Assembly: GCA_903893935.1 (NCBI GenBank)
Contig: CAITOD010000124.1
Coordinates: 1 to 12,698 of the forward strand
Source of the DNA: an uncultured Sphingomonadales bacterium
Lineage (GTDB): Bacteria; Pseudomonadota; Alphaproteobacteria; Sphingomonadales; Sphingomonadaceae
DNA length: 12,698 bases
Direction: 5' to 3'
The notes under the pieces are model-generated. The model was not told where the DNA came from and searched no databases. It worked only from the letters and a program-made list of their open reading frames with translations. The translations under genes and the position numbers were made by a program. Below, piece by piece: positions 7,695 through 12,698 of the stretch. The number at the start of each line of letters is the position of its first letter. Within the stretch, counting starts at the first letter, position 1.

Positions 7695-10431
7695 CGAAAT
7701 CCTTCCCAACTCTGTCGGGCTCGGCAATTATCCGCAACGCTTTGCGGACATGGGCGATGGCACCTGGGCGGAGAAAGTGCTCGCCGCCGTTGCGGTGGGC
7801 GGCGCGCAAGTCTCTGCCAGCAATCCGCTGCCGGTGGTTTTCGCTTCGGGCGGGACCTCGCTCGCTGACCAATCGGTGGTCGATGCAGCAGGCACGTTCT
7901 GGCTGGTGCGCGACAACGGCGCCACGCTGTCCTACCTCAACTGGGCGACCGGCGCGAGCGGGACCCCGGTCGCACCGGTAGCGCCCGCCGGCAAACTGAC
8001 CGGCGAACAAGTCATTTCAACGCAGTATAACGCCATAGCCGCCGGCACCGGCTTTGCGAGCGGCGATGTGCTATCGCATATCGTCATTCTGAACATTGCC
8101 ACGAGCCCGGCATCGGTGCTTGCCAGCACCTGGGCCAATATTACGCAAGGTACGGTGCTGACCGCCTCACCCACGGCATCGAGCCTGGCTGAAATTACGG
8201 CTTCGGTTGCGGTATCGGCGCTGCCGGCGTTGCCCGCCGGAACCAACGCGATCGGGTCGGTTGCGGTCACCGGTCTGCCCGCGCTCCCGGCCGGATCGAA
8301 TGCAATCGGTACGGTCGGGCTCACCGGAACTCTGCCCGGCTTTGCGGCTGCACCAACCGTCAATGTGGGCACGCTGCCAGCTTTGGCAGCAGGCGCAAAC
8401 CTGATCGGTTCGGTCAATCTCGATATCGGCGGCGCGGCAATTTCTGCCAGCAACCCTGTCCCCGTACTCGACGCCTATACGGCGCCGAGCACGACAACCT
8501 GGAGCAGCGTGACAGCCGCCAACACCGCCGCGACATTTCCGACCAGCGGCTATGACACCGTGATCGTCACGCTGGCGGCAAGCAGCGGCTTTGCCGGGGG
8601 CGTGGTCGCGTTCGAAGTCTATGATGGCGCCAGCTGGATGCCGATCAAAGCGGCCAACATCGCCAATTACACTTCAGCCGGAAGCACACTTGCGCCTTCA
8701 GCCAACACCACCACCGGGTATCAGCTGGCAGTCGCCGGGTTCCCGCAAATGCGTGTCAGACTGACAAATGCGCCTACTGCGGGGACTTTGCTGGTCACGG
8801 CGATCGTCTCGTCGGCGCCCGATGTGTCGCTGGTCACGGTTGGTCTGGACCCTGCCCAGCCGTTACCGGCGGGATCGAATGCGCTGGGCTCGATCGTTGT
8901 CAGCAGCCTGCCGGCGTTGCCGGCTGGATCGAACGCGATCGGCGCCGTCACGCTGAATGGAAGCCTGCCGGCGTTCGCGTCGCCGCCCGCCGTCAACATC
9001 GGCACTATGCCCGCGCTGCCGGCAGGGTCCAACCTGATCGGCGCGGTCAATCTCGATGTCGGGGGCGCAACGATATCGGCGAGCAATCCCCTGCCCGTGC
9101 TCGACGCCTATCTCGCGCCATCGGCGACCAGCTGGACGACCGCGACTGCGGCCAATACGGCTGCGACGTTCGCCACCAATGGCTATGACACGGTCATCGT
9201 GACGCTCGTTGCAAGCAGCACTTTTGCAGGCGGGATCGCGGTGTTCGAGGTCTACGATGGCGCCAGCTGGATGGCCGTCAAAGCATCGAACGTTGCCAAT
9301 TATACCACGACCGGCGCCACGATTGTGCCGACCGCGAACAGCACCAACGGATACCAGATCCCGGTAGCCGGGTTCCCGCAGTTCCGGGTGCGGCTGGCGA
9401 GCGCGTTGACGGCCGGAACGTTGCTGGTGACCGCGATCATCTCGTCTGCACCCGACGTTTCGGTCGTAACCGTGGGTCTCGACCCGTCGCAGCCTTTGCC
9501 TGCCGGATCGAACCTGCTCGGTTCGGTCGGCATCAGCAGCATGCCGTCGATCCCGGCGGGAGCGAATACGATTGGCGCGGTCACCCTGACAGGAACTTTG
9601 CCCGCGCTTTCCGCCGGTACAAATACCATCGGTTCGGTGACCACCGACGGGGTGAGCGATGCGAGCGTGATCGGACCTGCTTCGGTGACGTCTGCCACCA
9701 CGATCGTATCGGCTGCGACCCAAGGTTATGGCGGCGGGATATTCAATCTTTCAGCGGCCGGAACCAGTTGCATTATCGTCTTCCAGCAGTCGTGGGACAA
9801 CGTCAACTGGAACAGTCTGGAAACCTGGTCGCCGACCAACACCAACAATCCGCTTACTTCGTCGACAGGTTCGGGCGGCGCCTATGCTTTCAACGCCTCG
9901 GCCCCCTACGTGCGTGCTGCAGTCAATACATATGGCAGTGGCACTGTCACCTGCTCGCTGACGCTGAAGCGCGCGGCGCAATGGTCGCCGACTTTCGTGA
10001 TGCCAGGCAGCAATTCGATCGGCACGGTAACGCTCAACGCCGGCACGAACCTGATCGGTTATGCAGGCCTGGGCTATGTGGCGGGCAACGCCAATGCCGC
10101 TTCGGTCGCTTCGATCCTGTCGCCGGCAACCCCGGCCGGTGCGACAATCAAGGCCAGTGCCGGCCGCGTGGTGGGGATCGTGCTGAACAATTCGGCCTCG
10201 GCGCTGCGTTCGGTCAAATTCTTCAATGCTACCAGTGTCACGATGGGTACGACCGCAGCGGCATTTGAACTCGATATCCCCGCCGGCGGCATGGTGTCGC
10301 TTACCCCCGATGGCGGAATCGGCTTTGCGACGGGTGTGATGTGGGCAGTGACCGGCGCCAAAGGCCTGACTGACAACACGACAGCCGGTCTGGCTGCAAA
10401 CGATGTTTCGGGCGTGGTTCTCTACGCCTGA
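7687..10431 (+). CDS. Large repetitive tail fibre protein
   Basis: This 914-residue protein is probably a trimeric tail fibre. Residues 1-35 carry the tail-docking-like motif RFADMGDGTWAE, shared with the gene at 4038. A small domain at about 50-105 reads SVVDAAGTFWLVRDNGATLS. Residues 196-617 are two tandem copies of a 211-residue module. Each copy has short AGxNxIG linker repeats, a NLDxGGAxISASNPxPVLDAY strand block and a beta-sandwich (YDTVIVTL, FEVYDGASWM, GFPQxRVRL). About eleven AGxNx(I/L)G elements occur in all. The C-terminal parts contain a domain with FQQSWDNVNWNSLETW (about 698-713) and a final beta-rich domain (about 790-914). AAGGA lies eight bases before the start, which overlaps the holin candidate. 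No enzymatic motif is seen. Its place inside the lysis region is unusual. Confidence 0.78.
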   Translation: MADEILPNSVGLGNYPQRFADMGDGTWAEKVLAAVAVGGAQVSASNPLPVVFASGGTSLADQSVVDAAGTFWLVRDNGATLSYLNWATGASGTPVAPVAPAGKLTGEQVISTQYNAIAAGTGFASGDVLSHIVILNIATSPASVLASTWANITQGTVLTASPTASSLAEITASVAVSALPALPAGTNAIGSVAVTGLPALPAGSNAIGTVGLTGTLPGFAAAPTVNVGTLPALAAGANLIGSVNLDIGGAAISASNPVPVLDAYTAPSTTTWSSVTAANTAATFPTSGYDTVIVTLAASSGFAGGVVAFEVYDGASWMPIKAANIANYTSAGSTLAPSANTTTGYQLAVAGFPQMRVRLTNAPTAGTLLVTAIVSSAPDVSLVTVGLDPAQPLPAGSNALGSIVVSSLPALPAGSNAIGAVTLNGSLPAFASPPAVNIGTMPALPAGSNLIGAVNLDVGGATISASNPLPVLDAYLAPSATSWTTATAANTAATFATNGYDTVIVTLVASSTFAGGIAVFEVYDGASWMAVKASNVANYTTTGATIVPTANSTNGYQIPVAGFPQFRVRLASALTAGTLLVTAIISSAPDVSVVTVGLDPSQPLPAGSNLLGSVGISSMPSIPAGANTIGAVTLTGTLPALSAGTNTIGSVTTDGVSDASVIGPASVTSATTIVSAATQGYGGGIFNLSAAGTSCIIVFQQSWDNVNWNSLETWSPTNTNNPLTSSTGSGGAYAFNASAPYVRAAVNTYGSGTVTCSLTLKRAAQWSPTFVMPGSNSIGTVTLNAGTNLIGYAGLGYVAGNANAASVASILSPATPAGATIKASAGRVVGIVLNNSASALRSVKFFNATSVTMGTTAAAFELDIPAGGMVSLTPDGGIGFATGVMWAVTGAKGLTDNTTAGLAANDVSGVVLYA
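8272..8904 (+). repeat. Tail fibre tandem module, copy A (633 bp)
   Basis: This encodes residues 196-406, starting at GLPALPAGSNAIG and ending at NALGSIVVS. It has the same length as copy B, codon for codon, without gaps. Conserved anchors are ISASNPVPVLDAY, TAANTAATF, FEVYDGASWM, GYQLAVAGFPQ and TAGTLLVTAI. Confidence 0.85.
8905..9537 (+). repeat. Tail fibre tandem module, copy B (633 bp)
   Basis: This encodes residues 407-617 and directly abuts copy A. The first residues SLPALPAGSNAIG repeat copy A's opening. Differences cluster in short stretches between the conserved strands. After copy B a third, truncated start of the unit follows (MPSIPAGANTIG, then LSAGTNTIG) before the C-terminal domain. 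Confidence 0.85.
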
Positions 10432-10451
10432 CCAGATGGAAGGACAGATCG

Positions 10452-10640
10452 ATGGACGAACCGCAAACCGCATTTGATGCAGCACTCGCCGAAATCGGGA
10501 CTGCCGTGGCCGACGAGGCGCGCGCGGTCGACAATCATGCCGACGGGCTTTGGAGCAAAGCCAAAGCCGCATACGCCGGCGGCTGGCCATACTGGGTGCC
10601 GGTGGTTGCCGGCGTGGCATTGGTGGCACACAAACTGTGA
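10452..10640 (+). CDS. Small phage membrane protein, single C-terminal TM
   Basis: This 62-residue protein has an acidic helical N-terminus (about 1-30) and one hydrophobic segment at the C-terminus (about 46-60, YWVPVVAGVALVA). A purine-rich site (GGAAGGA at about 10438-10444) precedes the ATG. The stop overlaps the GTG start of the inner-membrane spanin by four bases (GTGA at 10637-10640), so the two are likely co-translated. I do not recognise a family. Position beside the spanins suggests a lysis role such as pinholin, antiholin or membrane anchor, but this is inference from context. Confidence 0.6.
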   Translation: MDEPQTAFDAALAEIGTAVADEARAVDNHADGLWSKAKAAYAGGWPYWVPVVAGVALVAHKL

Positions 10641-11128
10641 GTGCGCTTCCCGGGCTTCTGCTGCCCTGGCTGCGGCAGTTCTGGTCTTGTGGGGCAATCG
10701 GTGTGCTGGGCCTGTTGGCCTGGCACTTCGATGCACGCGCTGTCGCCAACGCGGACGCGGTGCGTACGCAGGCCGCGCAGTTCAAGCAGGCGCAGGCTGA
10801 TGCGACCAGGATCGCACAACAAGCCCTTGAACACGAAGATCTTGTCTACCGGCAAAAAGCACAGGAGGCCGACAGTGCCTATCAAGCTCAACTGGCAGAC
10901 GCTCGCGCTGCCGCTGATCGCTATATCGCTGCTCACCGCGTGCAGCCCCCGGCCGCTCAGGGTCGTGCCGGCGGCACCGCTGCCGCCACCCACAGTAACG
11001 GTACCCCGGTTCCTCCGGGCCTGCCCGCCGACGCCGTCGTGGTATCCGGCGCAGATGTGCAAGCCTGCACCGACGCGGTGACGTATGCGGTGAAGGCGCA
11101 CGACTGGGCGGGCACCATCGATCCCTGA
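10637..11128 (+). CDS. Inner-membrane spanin, Rz type
   Basis: This 163-residue protein has a short N-terminus, one TM segment (about 15-29, FWSCGAIGVLGLLAW) and a long Ala/Gln-rich periplasmic coiled coil (about 31-100). A Pro/Gly-rich stretch follows, then a C-terminal cysteine-containing segment (QACTDAVTYAVKAHDW, about 142-157). That is the topology of Rz i-spanins, which pair with an outer-membrane lipoprotein to fuse the two membranes at the last step of lysis. The start is GTG at 10637, coupled to the preceding stop. A second gene (10875-11081) is read in another frame entirely within it and encodes the partner lipoprotein, which strongly supports the call. It is the last phage gene; the tRNA 3' end lies 21 bases beyond. 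Confidence 0.8.
   Translation: MSALPGLLLPWLRQFWSCGAIGVLGLLAWHFDARAVANADAVRTQAAQFKQAQADATRIAQQALEHEDLVYRQKAQEADSAYQAQLADARAAADRYIAAHRVQPPAAQGRAGGTAAATHSNGTPVPPGLPADAVVVSGADVQACTDAVTYAVKAHDWAGTIDP
10863..10868 (+). promoter_or_regulatory. Ribosome binding site of the nested Rz1 gene
   Basis: A perfect AGGAGG lies inside the Rz coding sequence, six bases before the GTG at 10875. It decides the start of the embedded lipoprotein gene. Confidence 0.8.
10875..11081 (+). CDS. Outer-membrane spanin lipoprotein, Rz1 type, nested in Rz
   Basis: This 68-residue protein is read in a different frame from the surrounding Rz-type gene and lies wholly inside it, as in phage lambda Rz/Rz1. It opens with a basic residue, a hydrophobic core (LALPLIAISLL, about 10-20) and the lipobox LTAC with the lipidated cysteine at 23. 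The mature 46-residue part is rich in proline (SPRPLRVVPAAPLPPPTVTVP), typical of Rz1. The start is GTG at 10875, placed by a perfect AGGAGG six bases upstream. The frame is open further upstream, but only this start gives a signal peptide at the N-terminus. It would sit in the inner leaflet of the outer membrane and contact the Rz C-terminus. A short gene of this kind is easily missed by automatic annotation. Confidence 0.82.
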   Translation: MPIKLNWQTLALPLIAISLLTACSPRPLRVVPAAPLPPPTVTVPRFLRACPPTPSWYPAQMCKPAPTR

Positions 11129-11200
11129 TATTCCGCCGGCGGCGGGTGGTGGTGCGGGCGGCCGGACTTGAACCGGCACGGGCAAAGCCCAACGGATTTT
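11129..11200. other. Probable prophage attachment site (right junction) at tRNA-Leu 3' exon
   Basis: The phage block ends at 11128 and the tRNA 3' end is at 11150, with its 3' exon (11150-11200) facing the phage. This is the usual geometry when an integrase recombines within a tRNA 3' half and restores it with phage DNA. The exact core cannot be set because the other att copy and the integrase lie outside the window. A self-complementary CCGCCGGCGG at 11133-11142 lies in the junction. Confidence 0.5.
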
Positions 11201-11479
11201 CTTACCAGCTTCGGCTTTCGCCGCCACCGGTCGCGGCAACCGCGACCGGTGTTCGTGGTCTGGACTATCCCTTCACCATGCCCCGCGGCGCGGGGTTTAG
11301 GTGCTGCCCGTCTAGTCTCTACACCTTCCCCGACCGTTTCCGCGCCGGGGCTTGGCTCGGGATTGCCATGTCAAAGGGTTCCCCGAATTTGAGCAGTTCT
11401 GTCCTGCAGGTTTCCCCGCAGGCACCCAAGCATTGGTTGCACTCAAGTCCGCTGCGTCTACCTGTTCCGCCACGCCCGC
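11150..11479 (-). tRNA. trnL: tRNA-Leu(UAA), interrupted by a group I intron
   Basis: The exons are 11479-11445 (35 nt) and 11200-11150 (51 nt); the spliced product is 86 nt including an encoded CCA. The acceptor stem is GCGGGCG (11479-11473) with CGCCCGC (11160-11154), and the discriminator is A. The D-loop contains GGUAGAC. The anticodon stem is GCGGA/UCCGU, and the joined loop is C-U-UAA-A-A, so the anticodon is UAA. A long variable arm (GGGC UUU GCCC) marks a class II tRNA, as expected for leucine. The T-arm is GCCGG UUCAAGU CCGGC. It reads UUA/UUG codons, which are rare in this GC-rich genome. The LOV-HTH gene lies 77 bases upstream on the same strand. Without recognising the intron, an annotator would miss the gene or call fragments. 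Confidence 0.95.
11201..11444 (-). ncRNA. Group I intron (IC3-like) in the tRNA-Leu anticodon
   Basis: This 244-nt intron lies between U34 and A35 and ends in G (11201), as group I introns must. P1 pairs the 5' exon ACUU and following bases with UGCUUGGGU, with a U-G wobble at the splice site. A P2 hairpin (CCUGC/GCAGG) follows. The conserved P element (AAUUCGGGGAACCC) pairs with Q (AAUCCCGAGCC) for P4. The R element GACUA (11317-11313, in AGAGACUAGACGGG) pairs with S UAGUC (11267-11263) for P7. P8 is ACCCCG/CGGGG, and P9 is a long GC hairpin (ACCGGUCGCGG/CCGCGACCGGU) followed by a GAAA-capped stem. Segments such as GGCAAUCCCGAGCCAAGCC and GAAGGUGUAGAGACUAGACGGG closely follow the cyanobacterial (Anabaena) trnL intron as I recall it. 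No homing endonuclease is encoded. All core pairings are intact, so self-splicing is likely. Confidence 0.93.
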
Positions 11480-11491
11480 ACACAGCCATGA

Positions 11492-11520
11492 CCTATACAT
11501 AAGCATGGGACCGGCGCCAA
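11492..11520 (-). promoter_or_regulatory. Candidate sigma-70 promoter of the tRNA-Leu gene
   Basis: Read on the - strand, TTGGCG (11520-11515) and TATAGG (11497-11492) are separated by 17 bases and lie just upstream of the tRNA 5' end at 11479, at a fitting distance. Spacing and position support it, but the -10 box is imperfect. Confidence 0.5.
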
Positions 11521-11556
11521 GCGTCGGGATTAGCACGCGATTGCCCGGTGCAGCGC

Positions 11557-12147
11557 CTACAAGCCGGCCTCGATAGCCATGCGGATGGCATCGGCGCTGG
11601 TGCGCACACCGAGCGCTTTGAGCACGGCCGCGCGATGCAGTTTGACAGTGCGCTCGCTCAATTGCAGTTCCCAGGCGATCTGCTTGTTGAGCTTTCCTGC
11701 GGCAATGCATTCGAGAATTTCGCGCTGCCGCTTGGGCAGGTTTTCTACTCTTTCGCGCGCCACCGACGAGCGGTTCTTGCGGGTTTCGTCTTCGCCTGCC
11801 GAGAGTTCGACTTGCGACCCAAGAAAATATTCGAGCTCACCTTCTGCGTCGAAAATCGGCGCAACCATCACGGCGTTGCGAAACGGTGAACCGTCCTTCT
11901 TATAGTTGAGAATTTCAACCATCACCGGCACACGTGCGGCGATCCCCTCGCGCAATTGCTTGCTCAGGTCGCCTTCGGTCCCGGGCCCGCGCAAGAACCT
12001 GCAATTGCGCCCGATGATTTCATCGCGCCCATAGCCAGTCAAATCCATGAACGCCTGGTTACACGCGACAATGGGATTATCCGCCAGCCGCGGATTGCTC
12101 ACCACTGCAGCCACCAGGCTGTTTTCGATCAAAGCTCCAATCGCCAT
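11557..12147 (-). CDS. LOV-HTH blue-light-responsive transcription factor (EL222-like)
   Basis: This 196-residue regulator has an N-terminal LOV (PAS-type, flavin) domain and a LuxR-type helix-turn-helix. The LOV core is GRNCRFLRGPGTE at 46-58, with the photoreactive cysteine C49. Flavin-contacting residues are in LNYKKDGSPFRN (N81, N91) and LGSQVE (Q112). The HTH spans about 135-196 (LPKRQREILECIAAGKLNKQ, then LSERTVKLHRAAV). Order, length and wording match EL222 of Erythrobacter litoralis, in which blue light forms a Cys-flavin adduct, frees the HTH and lets the protein dimerise on DNA. I prefer the ATG at 12147 because GAGAGG lies just upstream; an in-frame ATG at 12198 would add 17 residues but has a weak site. 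It diverges from folE and is not part of the phage. Confidence 0.93.
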   Translation of the reverse strand: MAIGALIENSLVAAVVSNPRLADNPIVACNQAFMDLTGYGRDEIIGRNCRFLRGPGTEGDLSKQLREGIAARVPVMVEILNYKKDGSPFRNAVMVAPIFDAEGELEYFLGSQVELSAGEDETRKNRSSVARERVENLPKRQREILECIAAGKLNKQIAWELQLSERTVKLHRAAVLKALGVRTSADAIRMAIEAGL

Positions 12148-12325
12148 GCTGCCTCTCAACGCTTTTCGCGTGCGGGCCACAAGTGCCCTTATGATCATGT
12201 TGCCGCCGCAAGGGCCGCAGTCGATCTTTAGCGCAAGATAGGACGAGACACAGCGATTTCGTCACGGATCTGTCGATGCGCGGGCCAAACTTTGCCTCGA
12301 GCTCGGCGCGAAAGGAACTTGGGCA
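12148..12325. promoter_or_regulatory. Shared divergent promoter region of LOV-HTH gene and folE
   Basis: These 178 bases lie between the two divergent starts and must hold both promoters. AAAGGA at 12311-12316 is the folE ribosome binding site. An inverted repeat GCCCTT (12185-12190) / AAGGGC (12210-12215) with 19 bases between, and a palindromic ATGATCAT at 12191-12198 inside it, look operator-like. I see no sharp -35/-10 pair on either strand. Confidence 0.45.
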
Positions 12326-12698
12326 ATGAATTATGTGTCGCTCGATGCCGACGACATCGGCATGGATTGTTGTTCGTGCGAGGAAACCACAACCGGATTT
12401 TCCGCCGCGGCATCGTCGGCCAAGCCTTTGGTTCCGGCAGACGTGCGCGAGGCAATCCGCACGCTCCTTCGCTGGGCCGGCGATGATCCGGATCGCGAAG
12501 GCCTGATCGATACGCCCGCACGCGTCGGCCGAGCCTGGCGCGAATATTGCGCCGGTTATGGCGAAGATCCGGGGCTGCACCTGCGCCGTACGTTCAGCGA
12601 AGTTGCCGGGTACGATGAAGTTGTCCTGCTCAAGGACATCCCGTTCCAGTCGCATTGCGAGCACCACCTGGCGCCGATCACCGGGACAGCATCGATCG
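12326..12698 (+). CDS. folE: GTP cyclohydrolase I FolE (N-terminal part, cut by window end)
   Basis: The first 124 codons of FolE, the enzyme that converts GTP to 7,8-dihydroneopterin triphosphate and formate at the start of tetrahydrofolate synthesis. After a variable N-terminus (1-36) the family helix region begins: VREAIRTLLRWAGDDPDREGLIDTPARV (about 40-67), with the GL(I/L)DTPxRV signature. The zinc site begins in SHCEHHLAPITG at 109-120, where C111 and H114 match the E. coli ligands C110 and H113; the third ligand would lie beyond the window. The start at 12326 has AAAGGA ten bases upstream. An odd Cys cluster (CCSC) sits at 15-18 in the N-terminal extension. The gene diverges from the LOV-HTH regulator. 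Confidence 0.95.
   Translation, partial: MNYVSLDADDIGMDCCSCEETTTGFSAAASSAKPLVPADVREAIRTLLRWAGDDPDREGLIDTPARVGRAWREYCAGYGEDPGLHLRRTFSEVAGYDEVVLLKDIPFQSHCEHHLAPITGTASI

Noticed and set aside
8218..10065. Regular repeats as a CRISPR array
   Set aside because: The repeats are in-frame protein modules inside one coding sequence, diverge by codon, and have no constant repeat/spacer lengths.
11133..11142. CCGCCGGCGG palindrome as a terminator after the spanin genes
   Set aside because: It has no loop and no T-run follows in either direction; it could instead be part of the attachment junction.
11146..11502. Open frames across the tRNA and intron region on both strands
   Set aside because: The stretch is fully explained by tRNA exons and group I intron structure; no homing endonuclease motif (LAGLIDADG, GIY-YIG, HNH) appears.
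12148..12198. Upstream ATG at 12198 as the LOV gene start
   Set aside because: It is in frame but lacks a good ribosome binding site; the ATG at 12147 has GAGAGG just upstream. It is kept as an alternative.

Overview
The window appears to be the tail, host-adhesion and lysis end of a podovirus-type prophage, followed by chromosomal DNA of a high-GC alphaproteobacterium. Sphingomonadales is the most likely order. The chromosomal part encodes a short LOV-HTH photoreceptor very close in layout and wording to EL222 of Erythrobacter, and a FolE whose active-site segment reads like sphingomonad FolE. Codon choice is G/C-rich throughout, and the phage genes do not stand out in composition.

Layout: 1-11128 is one unidirectional block of phage late genes on the + strand. 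In order it holds: the C-terminal part of a tail nozzle protein cut by the window edge; T7 gp13-like and gp14-like internal virion proteins; a 603-residue internal virion protein with a dead M23-like barrel; a 187-residue tail protein; a 683-residue beta-helix tailspike; a coiled-coil plus one-TM XhlA-like protein; a GH108 endolysin; a two-TM holin candidate; a 914-residue tail fibre built from a tandem 211-residue duplication; a 62-residue membrane protein; and a spanin pair in which the outer-membrane lipoprotein (Rz1 type) is nested wholly inside the inner-membrane spanin (Rz type). Most neighbours overlap by 4-25 bases, consistent with coupled translation.

11150-11479 (- strand) is a tRNA-Leu(UAA) gene interrupted between U34 and A35 of the anticodon by a 244-nt group I intron of the kind known from cyanobacterial and plastid trnL. 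The phage block stops 21 bases before the tRNA 3' end, so this tRNA is the probable prophage attachment site; the integrase and second att copy would lie left of the window.

11557-12147 (- strand) is the LOV-HTH regulator and 12326-12698 (+ strand) is the start of folE. They diverge from a 178-bp shared intergenic region that contains an operator-like inverted repeat.

The phage genes form three working groups: genome ejection and tail structure (1-3948), receptor binding (4038-6665 and 7687-10431), and lysis (6662-7694 and 10452-11128). The lysis group is split by the large fibre gene. The most unusual content is the intron-bearing tRNA-Leu at the prophage boundary, the embedded Rz1 gene, and the light-sensor/folE divergent pair.
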